A stretch of DNA of 27,503 nt from Clostridia bacterium. Lineage in GTDB: Bacteria > Bacillota > Clostridia > Oscillospirales > Oscillospiraceae. The position numbers and the translations under genes were made by a program. Each line of letters begins with the position of its first letter. Position 1 is the stretch's first letter. Positions 15,066-22,134 of this stretch are shown here, piece after piece. Below the pieces are notes generated by a model. It ran no database searches, was not told where the DNA came from, and saw only the letters and a list, made by a program, of their open reading frames with translations. The stretch lies in assembly GCA_021153265.1 (NCBI GenBank), contig JAGKTU010000024.1, positions 1 to 27,503 of the forward strand, in the 5' to 3' direction.

Positions 15066-16487
15066 ATGGACTTGAAACTCATCGGTCATGACGACCGCTA
15101 TGCTGTGGAACAATTGCAAATGGCTCTGTTTCCGGCGGGAACAGAGGGCGAAGCTGTATCCTCTCTCCACCGGGGAAAGGTCTGGCTCACCGCTCGGACA
15201 AAAATTACCCTGGACGGCAAGACCGTCACCGCCTGCCGCCGGCTGAAGGCAAGTGAGGAAACGGTTCGGCTGCGCCGGCGTATTTTGCAGCAGAGCTACT
15301 ATCTTGCTGCCATCCAGCTTCTGCCCGCCCTGCCTGCGTGGGGCGCGTTGGCCGGCGTTCGCCCCACCAAGATCACCACCAAGCATATGCTGGAGGGCGG
15401 CAGCCCCAAGTCCGCAGAGAAGCTTCTGCAAAGTGTGTACTACGTCACCCCCGAGCGGCGAAAATTGGCAGTGGATTGCTCCACCTCCACCGTAAACGCC
15501 GCCCATTTTCTGGAGGAAAAAGACCTTTCTTTGTATGTGGGCATCCCCTTCTGCCCCACCCGGTGTACCTATTGCAGCTTCGTCAGCCGCACTGTGGGCA
15601 AAAAGACGGAACTTTTAGAGCCTTATCTGAATGCCCTCATGCAGGAGATCGCCCTCAGCGGCAAATTACTGGCAGAATCCGGCCGCCATGTGCGTACCAT
15701 CTACATAGGCGGCGGCACCCCCACCACATTGTCCACGGAGCAGATGGTGCATCTGTTGGATGCCATCAATGCAAACTTTGACCTGTCCCGGTGCATGGAA
15801 TTCACCGTGGAAGGCGGCAGGCCGGATACTTTGAACGCTGAAAAACTTCGTGCCATCCATGACCACGGCGCAAACCGGATGTCCATCAATCCCCAGACCA
15901 TGGAGGACCACGTTCTCCGAGCCTGCGGCCGTCCCCACAAGGCAGAAGATGTGATCCGGGCCTACCGGGAGGCGGAGGACGCTGGTTTTGAGGCCATCAA
16001 TATGGATCTCATCGCAGGACTGCCTCAGGACAGCATTGACGGGTTCAAGCGGAGTTTGGATTCCGTGGTGGAACTGAACCCCTCCAACATCACCGTCCAC
16101 ACGCTGGCGCTGAAAAAGGGCGCTGACCTGTTTGAAAAGCGAGTCAACCTGCCGACGGCTGAGGATGTCACCGAAATGGTGGCTTACGCCAACCGGACAC
16201 TGGCTGGGCAGAATTATAAGCCCTACTACCTGTACCGGCAGAAGTATATGTCCGGCAGTTTTGAGAATGTGGGCTGGAGTCGGAACGGCCTCGACTGCCT
16301 GTACAACATCTACATGATGGAAGAGGTTCACACCATCCTGTCTCTCGGCGGCGGCGGTATGAACAAGGTCAACTTAAGCGACGGATCTCTGCAGAGATTC
16401 CACAACCCCAAATTCCCGGAGCAGTACATCGAGATGATCGGCGACGTGCTGCGGCAAAAAGAAGAAATGTTCGCGCTTATGCGATGA
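15066..16487 (+). CDS. hemZ: HemZ-type radical SAM coproporphyrinogen III oxidase-like protein
   Basis: The 473-aa protein is a radical SAM enzyme of the HemN/HemZ group. The [4Fe-4S] motif is C163, C167 and C170 in PFCPTRCTYCSF, followed by the SAM-binding GGGTPT near 218 and a GLPQD segment near 320. About 150 residues precede the radical SAM core, as in Bacillus HemZ, where HemN proteins have a shorter N terminus. It is assigned to oxygen-independent coproporphyrinogen dehydrogenase activity, but several HemN relatives are haem chaperones or have other substrates, so the reaction is not certain. A weak AGAGG lies about nine bases before ATG. It stands between hairpin repeat copy 1 and the deaminase gene, which follows after 27 bases. 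Confidence 0.88.
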   Translation: MDLKLIGHDDRYAVEQLQMALFPAGTEGEAVSSLHRGKVWLTARTKITLDGKTVTACRRLKASEETVRLRRRILQQSYYLAAIQLLPALPAWGALAGVRPTKITTKHMLEGGSPKSAEKLLQSVYYVTPERRKLAVDCSTSTVNAAHFLEEKDLSLYVGIPFCPTRCTYCSFVSRTVGKKTELLEPYLNALMQEIALSGKLLAESGRHVRTIYIGGGTPTTLSTEQMVHLLDAINANFDLSRCMEFTVEGGRPDTLNAEKLRAIHDHGANRMSINPQTMEDHVLRACGRPHKAEDVIRAYREAEDAGFEAINMDLIAGLPQDSIDGFKRSLDSVVELNPSNITVHTLALKKGADLFEKRVNLPTAEDVTEMVAYANRTLAGQNYKPYYLYRQKYMSGSFENVGWSRNGLDCLYNIYMMEEVHTILSLGGGGMNKVNLSDGSLQRFHNPKFPEQYIEMIGDVLRQKEEMFALMR

Positions 16488-16514
16488 ATTGTCCCCCGAA
16501 AGGAAGAATCTACG

Positions 16515-17828
16515 ATGGACACTTTGATTTCCAATGTCACGGTCGTGACTATGAATCCCAAAATGGAGGTGCTGTTCGGCGCTTACATCGGCATTGAGGA
16601 CGGCAAAATCGCCTCTATCTCCAAGACTGCGCCCAAGGAGCAGCCCAAGACCATCATTGACGGCACCGGCATGGTTGCCATGCCCGGTCTGCACAACTGC
16701 CACACCCATCTGGCTACCTCCGTACTGCGCAGTTTCTGCGATGACCTGAGCAACACGGAAGCTCTGGAAGCCAAACTCAAGAAAGAGGACAAGATGGACT
16801 CCCGCAGCGCAAAGGCCGCTGCCCTGCTATCCATCGCCGAGTGCCTGCGCTTTGGCATCACCTCGGTTTCTGACCTGTACTACTACCCCAACGCGACTGC
16901 GGAAGCCGTGGCAGAAAGCGGCATCAAGGCAAATCTTGCCCTGTCCGCCTACCGGTTCATCGACCACAACGAGGAATTTGACTTCGACACCGACGAGCAG
17001 TGCCAGGAGCTGGTGAAGGTCACCGAAAAATGGCACGGCTATGACAACGGACGCATCAAGATCGATGCCGGCATCCACGCCGAATACACCAGCAACTTTA
17101 AGCTGTGGGAAGCCTTAGTCGGCTATGCCAGCGAGAAGGGCTTGGGCTTCCAGCTTCATCTGGCTGAGACCAAGGAGGAAGCCGAATCCTGCCTCGACCG
17201 CACCGGCATGGGCCCCGGCGAGCTCTTAAACTGCCATCGGGTCTTCAATGTCCCCGCCACCGCCGCCGGCTGCGTCCACTTGGAAGAAACCGAGCGGAAA
17301 ATGCTGGGCAAAAAGAAGGTCAGCGCGGTGGCGCTGCCTCTGGCGGCGGCAAAGGCCGGTCAGATCTCTACCCCCATCTTAGAATCCGTCAAGGCCGGCA
17401 TGAATGTGGCCCTCGGCACCGACGGTGCCATCGAAAGCGGCAATCTGGATATGTTCGAAGTCATGCGGGGCGCTGCCATGGCTGCCCGGACGGCCTCCGG
17501 CAATCCTGCCGCCATGCCCTCCTCCGCTGTGCTGATGATGGCCACCGTCTGCGGCGCTCAGGCACAGGGTCGTTCCAAGGAGAGCGGCATGCTGCAGGTG
17601 GGTATGGATGCCGATATCGTGCTGGTTGACTTCTCCGCACCCCATCTGATGCCCTGCCACAATGTGATCAACGGTCTGGTCTACAGCGCCAAGGGCGGCG
17701 ATGTGGCTATGACCATGGTTCGGGGCAAGATTCTCTACCAAAACGGCCGTTTCCCCACCATCGACCTGCAGAAGGTAGTGGAGGAGCTGACCACCTACGC
17801 AATCCCCCGTCTGTTTGATGAGAAGTAA
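16515..17828 (+). CDS. amidohydrolase related to MtaD/S-adenosylhomocysteine deaminase
   Basis: The 437-aa protein has the full amidohydrolase layout: a beta-sandwich formed by N- and C-terminal strands around a TIM barrel. Metal and catalytic residues are H63 and H65 (NCHTHLA), H215 (QLHLAET), H255 (GCVHLEE) and D303 (GTDGA). This matches the TrzN/MtaD branch that deaminates methylthioadenosine or S-adenosylhomocysteine. The HNPxSN substrate loop usual before GTDG is replaced by ALPLAAA at about 273-279, so the substrate may differ. AAAGGAAG lies about eight bases before ATG, and the flippase gene starts 11 bases after its stop. I am confident of the superfamily and less so of the substrate. 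Confidence 0.85.
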   Translation: MDTLISNVTVVTMNPKMEVLFGAYIGIEDGKIASISKTAPKEQPKTIIDGTGMVAMPGLHNCHTHLATSVLRSFCDDLSNTEALEAKLKKEDKMDSRSAKAAALLSIAECLRFGITSVSDLYYYPNATAEAVAESGIKANLALSAYRFIDHNEEFDFDTDEQCQELVKVTEKWHGYDNGRIKIDAGIHAEYTSNFKLWEALVGYASEKGLGFQLHLAETKEEAESCLDRTGMGPGELLNCHRVFNVPATAAGCVHLEETERKMLGKKKVSAVALPLAAAKAGQISTPILESVKAGMNVALGTDGAIESGNLDMFEVMRGAAMAARTASGNPAAMPSSAVLMMATVCGAQAQGRSKESGMLQVGMDADIVLVDFSAPHLMPCHNVINGLVYSAKGGDVAMTMVRGKILYQNGRFPTIDLQKVVEELTTYAIPRLFDEK

Positions 17829-17839
17829 GGAGTTTTTTC

Positions 17840-19438
17840 ATGTCTGAATCTCAGAAAAAGCAAAATTTCCTGCAGGGTACTGCCTTGCTCGCCATGGCCA
17901 CCGCCATGGTCAAGATCATCGGCGCATTTTATAAGCTGCCGCTGAACGCCATCATCGGCGAACAGGGTTTCGGCTATTTCAACACCGCCTATGACATCTA
18001 CAACGTCCTTCTGATGATCTCCACCGCCGGTCTGCCCGTGGCTATGAGCCGGATGATCTCTCAGGCCAGCTCTCTGGGTCATTACCGGCAGGTTCGTCGA
18101 ATCTACAACACCGCCCGGGGCATTTTCCTCGGCCTTGGCATCGCCGGTACGGCCTTTATGATGCTGCTGAGCAAGTGGCTGGCCACCAATGTGATGCATC
18201 AGCCCGACGCATGGTTCGCCATTGGCTGCCTCGGTCCCTGCGTGCTGCTGATCTGCCTGATGTCCACCTTCCGGGGCTTCTTCCAGGGTCAGAGCAATAT
18301 GCTGCCCACCTCTGTTTCTCAGGTGCTGGAAGCTGTTGTGAAGCTGATCGTGGGTATTGTGGCCGCGGTGGTGCTGTTGAACATCACCAAGTCCATCCCC
18401 ATGGCCGCCGGCGGCGCCATTTTGGGTGTCACCGCCAGCTGTCTGATCTCCTCCATCTACCTCTTCGGCTGCTTCCGCAAGACCTACAACACCCTGCCCG
18501 TGACCGAGGAGGACGTGACCTCCTACTCCCAGACCGCCAAGGGTCTGCTGGTCATCGCCATTCCCATTACCTTGGGTTCTGCAGGTCTGCAGATCCTGAC
18601 CATGCTGGAAACCGGTCTATACATGGATCAGCTGCTGGGCCTCGGCTACACACAGGCTCAGGCAGACACCATGAAGGGCGTGTACAACATGACCCAGACC
18701 ATTTTCAACATGCCCTGCGCCTTCATCACCCCTATCACCATCTCCATCATCCCTGCCATCACCGCCCAGATCACCACCGGCGACCACAGCGGTGCGAAAG
18801 CTACCGAGGAATCCGCTTCCCGGATCACCGGTCTGATCAGCATGCCCTGTGCCTTTGGCCTGGCTCTGATGGCTGAGCCTGTTACCGCACTGCTGGGCGG
18901 CTACACCGGCGACAATCTGGCGCTGGCTACCAAGCTGATGGCGATCCTCGGCTGCTGCATCGCCTTCAACGCAGTGGTTCTGGTGACCACCGCCATCATG
19001 CAGGCTCACGGCTATGTGACCCGGCCGGTGGTGAATATGTTCATCGGCGGTATCGTCAAGCTGGTGGCCATCTATATTCTCACCGGCAACCGGAGTTTCG
19101 GCATCGTAGGCACCCCCATCGGCACATTGCTGTGCTATGTGGTCATCGCCGCACTGAACATCGGCTCCATCCGGACGCTGGTGAAGAATCCGCCTGCCAT
19201 CGTGAAGAATCTGATTCGGCCCTTCCTCGCCGCCGCCGTCATGGGTATCTGCACCTTCGGCGCGCTGATGGGCCTGAAGGCCATCGGCATCACCAGCCGG
19301 CTGATCCTCTGCGGCGCCCCCATCGGTGTGGGCGTGGTGGTTTACTGCGTGGCAGCTGTGATTTTCAAGGTCATCACCCGGGAAGACTGCCTGCTGCTGC
19401 CTAAGGGCGAAAAAATCGCAAAACTGCTCCGTCTGTAA
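17840..19438 (+). CDS. SpoVB/MurJ-type oligosaccharide flippase (MOP superfamily)
   Basis: The 532-aa protein is almost entirely hydrophobic, with about 14 predicted membrane helices. It opens NFLQGTALLAMATAMVKIIGAFYKLPLNAIIGEQG, described here only by its key pattern: a hydrophobic first helix followed by KxxGxxYKxPL, typical of the SpoVB/MurJ-like polysaccharide flippases of Clostridia. Such proteins translocate lipid-linked sugars across the membrane, including the peptidoglycan precursor lipid II. Whether this is the vegetative MurJ-like protein or a sporulation SpoVB cannot be decided here. TAAGGAG at 17826-17832 ends seven bases before ATG. It closes the long + strand run; no strong hairpin follows, only an A-rich then T-rich stretch. 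Confidence 0.85.
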   Translation: MSESQKKQNFLQGTALLAMATAMVKIIGAFYKLPLNAIIGEQGFGYFNTAYDIYNVLLMISTAGLPVAMSRMISQASSLGHYRQVRRIYNTARGIFLGLGIAGTAFMMLLSKWLATNVMHQPDAWFAIGCLGPCVLLICLMSTFRGFFQGQSNMLPTSVSQVLEAVVKLIVGIVAAVVLLNITKSIPMAAGGAILGVTASCLISSIYLFGCFRKTYNTLPVTEEDVTSYSQTAKGLLVIAIPITLGSAGLQILTMLETGLYMDQLLGLGYTQAQADTMKGVYNMTQTIFNMPCAFITPITISIIPAITAQITTGDHSGAKATEESASRITGLISMPCAFGLALMAEPVTALLGGYTGDNLALATKLMAILGCCIAFNAVVLVTTAIMQAHGYVTRPVVNMFIGGIVKLVAIYILTGNRSFGIVGTPIGTLLCYVVIAALNIGSIRTLVKNPPAIVKNLIRPFLAAAVMGICTFGALMGLKAIGITSRLILCGAPIGVGVVVYCVAAVIFKVITREDCLLLPKGEKIAKLLRL

Positions 19439-19468
19439 AAAAAAGGAATATTTTTGTGAAAAAATCCC

Positions 19469-19497
19469 TTGCATTTCGGTTATATTTGTGGTAGTCT
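19469..19497 (+). promoter_or_regulatory. promoter of hup
   Basis: TTGCAT at 19469-19474 and TAGTCT at 19492-19497 are separated by 17 bases. The HU gene begins 38 bases later. Confidence 0.6.
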
Positions 19498-19535
19498 AAG
19501 TAACGATTTCGCGTGTAGAAAAGAGGAAAAAAACC

Positions 19536-19811
19536 ATGAATAAAACCGAACTGATTTCCGCCGTCGCAGAGTCCGCCGGCATGACTAAGAAGGACACCGA
19601 GCGTGTCATCAACGCCGCCATCGACGCCATCACCCACTCCCTGATCAGCGGTGAGAAGGTCCAGATCTCCGGCTTCGGCTCCTTCGAGACCAAGACCCGT
19701 GAGGCCCGCGTAGGCCGCAACCCCCACACCAAGGAAGCCATCGAGATTCCTGCCACCCGCGTTCCCATGTTCAAGGCCAGCAAGGCTCTGAAGGACAACG
19801 TCGCCAAGTAA
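19536..19811 (+). CDS. hup: HU family DNA-binding protein
   Basis: The 91-aa protein is a histone-like HU subunit that bends and compacts DNA as a dimer. It shows the whole HU pattern: the N-terminal MNKTELISAVAESAG helix pair, the ISGFGSFETK turn, the arm region RVGRNPHTKEAIEIPA with the intercalating Pro, and the C-terminal VPMFKASKALKDNV. Length is standard. AGAGG lies about nine bases before ATG, downstream of its own promoter. rqcP follows after 12 bases, a conserved pairing in Firmicutes. Confidence 0.97.
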   Translation: MNKTELISAVAESAGMTKKDTERVINAAIDAITHSLISGEKVQISGFGSFETKTREARVGRNPHTKEAIEIPATRVPMFKASKALKDNVAK

Positions 19812-19823
19812 GGAGAAATCCCC

Positions 19824-20063
19824 ATGCGCCTGGATAAATATCTGAAAGTCTCCCGTCTGATCAAGCGCCGCACTGTGGCCAACGAAGCCTGCGACAATGG
19901 CCGCATCAGCGTCAACGGCCGTATTGTCAAGGCCAGCTACGACGTAAAGGTGGGCGATAAGCTGGAGATCTCCATGGGCGCGAGAACCGTGGCTGTGGAA
20001 GTCCTGCAGGTGGCTGAGACCGTCCGCAAGGATGACGCCGCCGCCATGTACAAGGAAATTTAA
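19824..20063 (+). CDS. rqcP: S4-domain RNA-binding protein, RqcP (YabO)-like
   Basis: The 79-aa protein consists mainly of an S4 RNA-binding domain (MRLDKYLKVSRLIKRRTVANEACDNG and following strands, KVGDKLEI). Small stand-alone S4 proteins next to hup in Firmicutes are RqcP (formerly YabO), which with RqcH adds Ala tails to stalled nascent chains on 50S subunits. The closely related Hsp15 group is the alternative, but length and neighbourhood favour RqcP. AAGGAG at 19810-19815 is eight bases before ATG. Transcription ends at the strong hairpin just after the gene. Confidence 0.88.
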   Translation: MRLDKYLKVSRLIKRRTVANEACDNGRISVNGRIVKASYDVKVGDKLEISMGARTVAVEVLQVAETVRKDDAAAMYKEI

Positions 20064-20067
20064 ACAT

Positions 20068-20102
20068 AAAAGCGAGGAAAGGGCGAACCTTTCCTCGCTT
20101 TT
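20068..20102. terminator. bidirectional intrinsic terminator between rqcP and the ECF S-component gene
   Basis: AAAAGCGAGGAAAGG at 20068-20082 and CCTTTCCTCGCTTTT at 20088-20102 form a 15-bp perfect stem with the loop GCGAA. The A-rich and T-rich ends let it serve both converging genes. Confidence 0.93.
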
Positions 20103-20108
20103 GTTTTG

Positions 20109-20618
20109 TCATGACCGCTCCAGCTTGGCGTAGAGCTTTTCCAGCAAGTTTCGCATGGGGACGAACATCACCAGAGCAATGGCGAAATTTCCGATACAAT
20201 GGGCCACATCAAAGGGAATTCCCGAAACCCATTTGGCGGCGGCGTAGCCAAATCCGCCGATGACCACATCCACCGGGGCGCACAGGGCACCAAACAGCAG
20301 TCCAAAGGTGCCTGAAAGAATCGCCCAAGGCAGGGCTGACCGGGTTTGCCGCATAGGCCATGCGGCAAAGGCCAGAATCGCCCAGATATACAGATAATTG
20401 ATATTCCACAGTCCCAGACCGTAGAACAGGAACTCCATCACCACATACAATGTGATGGGGTACACCGCCTTTCCCCCAAATATCACCACGCACAGCATCA
20501 CCATCAGGCTCACCGGCTCGATATTGGGCAGAAATGCCATCACATATTTGGCGGCGAAGATCAGCGCTCCCAGCATGCCGAAGAGCACGATCTGCCGCAC
20601 CGTCAGTTTCTTATCCAA
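20109..20618 (-). CDS. ECF transporter S component, probably for cobalamin or a precursor
   Basis: The 169-aa protein is a small integral membrane protein with about six hydrophobic segments. It starts with the KKLTVRQIVLFGMLGALIFAAKYVMAF-type opening, in which an early helix with small residues can pack against the ECF T subunit. It lacks ATPase or T-subunit genes beside it, as expected for a group II S component that shares an energising module encoded elsewhere. The start is a TTG at 20618, with GGAG at 20627-20630 eight bases upstream; it overlaps the stop of the DUF4430 gene by eight bases. Its substrate is inferred from the upstream cobalamin riboswitch, not from the protein sequence. 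Other vitamin S components remain possible. Confidence 0.82.
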   Translation of the reverse strand: MDKKLTVRQIVLFGMLGALIFAAKYVMAFLPNIEPVSLMVMLCVVIFGGKAVYPITLYVVMEFLFYGLGLWNINYLYIWAILAFAAWPMRQTRSALPWAILSGTFGLLFGALCAPVDVVIGGFGYAAAKWVSGIPFDVAHCIGNFAIALVMFVPMRNLLEKLYAKLERS

Positions 20619-21054
20619 GGGTGTACTCCAGCCGGTAGACTGCGCCGTCCTCTATTAAGGTGGTGTTCATGCCCTCCATGGCAATTTCGCCGTTGATGAT
20701 AAAGCTCCAGTAGCTCTGATTGACACTCCAGATGGCATCCTCACCGTCTACAGTGTTATACAGGCCGGGGCTGTCACTCTCCACGATCAGACCTTCCGCC
20801 ACCAGAACGTCGCCCAGATAATCCTCGTTGGTGCCGTATTCGAAGGTCTTCACGCTTCCGTCGGAGTGGACCACTTCCACGGTGAAATACTTGCTGTAGC
20901 CGGTGGGGGTGGTGTCGCCGGGCTGCTGGGTGGTGGACTGCACGTCGTCACCCTTGGACTCAGGCTTGGGGCGGCTGCTATACCAGATGCCCACCATGAC
21001 TGCCAGCACCGCCACCAGAGCGATGAGTGCCAAAATTGTCTTCTTTTTGTTCAT
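20611..21054 (-). CDS. membrane-anchored DUF4430 protein (transcobalamin C-terminal-domain-like)
   Basis: The 147-aa protein has an N-terminal membrane anchor (MNKKKTILALIALVAVLAVM), a low-complexity linker rich in Ser, Thr, Pro and Gly (about 30-52), and a DUF4430 domain (about 56-147) with the typical YWSFIINGE near 115-123 and a GxxxTxLxDGxxxxLEY ending. DUF4430 is related to the C-terminal domain of intrinsic factor and transcobalamin, which contacts cobalamin. There is no lipobox Cys, so the anchor is probably an uncleaved helix with the domain outside the cell. I chose the ATG at 21054, nine bases after AAGGAGG; the longer frame starts inside the riboswitch hairpin. The gene follows a B12 aptamer and overlaps the S-component gene. 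Cobalamin capture is an inference. Confidence 0.85.
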   Translation of the reverse strand: MNKKKTILALIALVAVLAVMVGIWYSSRPKPESKGDDVQSTTQQPGDTTPTGYSKYFTVEVVHSDGSVKTFEYGTNEDYLGDVLVAEGLIVESDSPGLYNTVDGEDAIWSVNQSYWSFIINGEIAMEGMNTTLIEDGAVYRLEYTLG

Positions 21055-21081
21055 AGTTCGTTTCCTCCTTGAAAACAAATA

Positions 21082-21112
21082 GGCTGCGGCGTCCAAAATA
21101 GACGCCGCAGCC
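21082..21112 (-). terminator. expression-platform hairpin of the cobalamin riboswitch
   Basis: GGCTGCGGCGTC and GACGCCGCAGCC form a 12-bp perfect stem with a seven-base loop. On the - strand it is followed by TATTTGTTTTC and then the Shine-Dalgarno of the DUF4430 gene. It is probably the terminator favoured when cobalamin is bound; occlusion of the ribosome site is the alternative. Confidence 0.75.
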
Positions 21113-21164
21113 GTTTTTCTGCGACAAAGCGCATCCCCGTAATCGCGCGGAGATGGGAGAATCC

Positions 21165-21360
21165 GATCCGTAGGTCTTCTGACTCATGCCTTGTGGGGAC
21201 TGCTTACCCACGCTCCGGTCTGCCTTCCCGGGGACACCCCCAGTGACTGGCTTTCGCCAACGACCGGACCAACAGCACATACAGCGGCGGTACCGTCCGG
21301 GATTTTCACCCGGTTATCTTGTTCAGCGCAGCCGGTTCATCGCCGGACGCGCCACGGATC
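21165..21360 (-). ncRNA. cobalamin (B12) riboswitch aptamer
   Basis: Read on the - strand, the region carries the class signatures: GGTGAAAATCCCGGACGG, then CCGCCGCTGTA, a GGGAAGGC segment, and near the 3' end GAGTCAGAAGACCTAC. The closing helix P1 is formed by GATCCGT (21354-21360) and ACGGATC (21165-21171). It lies about 110 bases upstream of the DUF4430 start and fills most of the 462-base gap at 21055-21516. Such aptamers repress downstream genes when adenosyl- or other cobalamins are abundant. Confidence 0.95.
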
Positions 21361-21382
21361 AGGTTATCAAATTGTCATAGCT

Positions 21383-21411
21383 AGTGTAGCATAGGGATAG
21401 ATCATTGTCAA
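21383..21411 (-). promoter_or_regulatory. promoter of the cobalamin riboswitch operon
   Basis: On the - strand TTGACA (21411-21406) and TACACT (21388-21383) are separated by 17 bases. Transcription would start a few bases before the aptamer. Confidence 0.75.
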
Positions 21412-21434
21412 GACATCGAATTCGATACGCCCAT

Positions 21435-21509
21435 GTAGGGGCTGGCGCCTACGACAGCCCGAAAGAATTCTGCGCCCATCGGCGGGGCGTCGAGGGCGCC
21501 GCCCCCTAC
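21435..21509 (+). repeat. intergenic hairpin repeat, copy 2 (75 bp)
   Basis: The left 31 bases and right 26 bases are identical to copy 1 at 14946-15023, and the central 18 bases differ. It lies seven bases after the stop of the DnaJ-like gene and upstream of the riboswitch promoter. Relative to its adjoining gene it is inverted compared with copy 1, which the near-symmetry of the arms would tolerate. Confidence 0.85.
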
Positions 21510-21516
21510 ACGAAAA

Positions 21517-22134
21517 TTAGCAGAAGAAGCAGCAGCGGCCTCCGAAGCAGAAGAGGTTACACAGCCAGCACAGGAAATAGCTCATGCAGGGGTTTCCACG
21601 CATCTCGAAGCCCCGGAAATCCCCAGCCTGCTGCCGGTAATGTACGCCGCCGTGTTCGATCTGCTGCAGCACCTGCAGATACTGCAAATTGTCCGGCTCC
21701 ATGCTCACCGCCCGGCGGATATGCTCCAGAGCCGTGACGGAGTTGCCCAGACCGTCATGGGCCAGAGCGCTGAGATAGTACCACCGGGCGTTGCGCTCGG
21801 TAGCGTTCTCCAGAGCATTGAGTGCCTCCCGGTAGCGGCGGAAGCGCAGATATTGGTAGGCCGCCTGCTGGTACTGATCGTCGGAGCTGCTCTCGTAGCT
21901 TGTCTGGCGATAGTAGCCGGTGAAGGGGTCATAGCCCACATTGGGTGCGGCCTTTTCCGGGTTTTTGATCTGCTCGTAGGCCGTGTTGACCTCCTGCATC
22001 TTTCTGGCAGCTTCCGCGTCACCGGGATTTAAGTCCGGATGGTATTTTTTCGCAAGGCGGCGGTACGCCCGTTTGATATCCTCGTCGGAGGCATCGGGGC
22101 TGACGCCCAGCACCTTGTAGGGATCGTCGATCAT
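21517..22134 (-). CDS. DnaJ-domain/TPR protein with Cys-rich hydrophobic tail
   Basis: The 205-aa protein begins with a J domain (about 1-65) including the HPD motif at residues 32-34 that stimulates Hsp70 ATPase. The Gly/Phe and zinc-finger parts of true DnaJ are missing. A TPR-like helical region follows (about 88-155, AAYQYLRFRRYREALNAL and similar pairs). The protein ends in an unusual tail with seven Cys and many aromatic residues (CMSYFLCWLCNLFCFGGRCCFFC in part), which might insert in the membrane or bind metal. The start overlaps the DUF5685 stop by four bases, so they are translationally coupled. Its role is unknown; a dedicated Hsp70 co-chaperone for the partner or for a membrane client is inference. 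Confidence 0.88.
   Translation of the reverse strand: MIDDPYKVLGVSPDASDEDIKRAYRRLAKKYHPDLNPGDAEAARKMQEVNTAYEQIKNPEKAAPNVGYDPFTGYYRQTSYESSSDDQYQQAAYQYLRFRRYREALNALENATERNARWYYLSALAHDGLGNSVTALEHIRRAVSMEPDNLQYLQVLQQIEHGGVHYRQQAGDFRGFEMRGNPCMSYFLCWLCNLFCFGGRCCFFC

Noticed and set aside
14946..21509. The two similar repeats as a CRISPR or integron-type array
   Set aside because: There are only two copies, more than 6 kb apart, with no regular spacers and no cas genes or attC-type integrase nearby.
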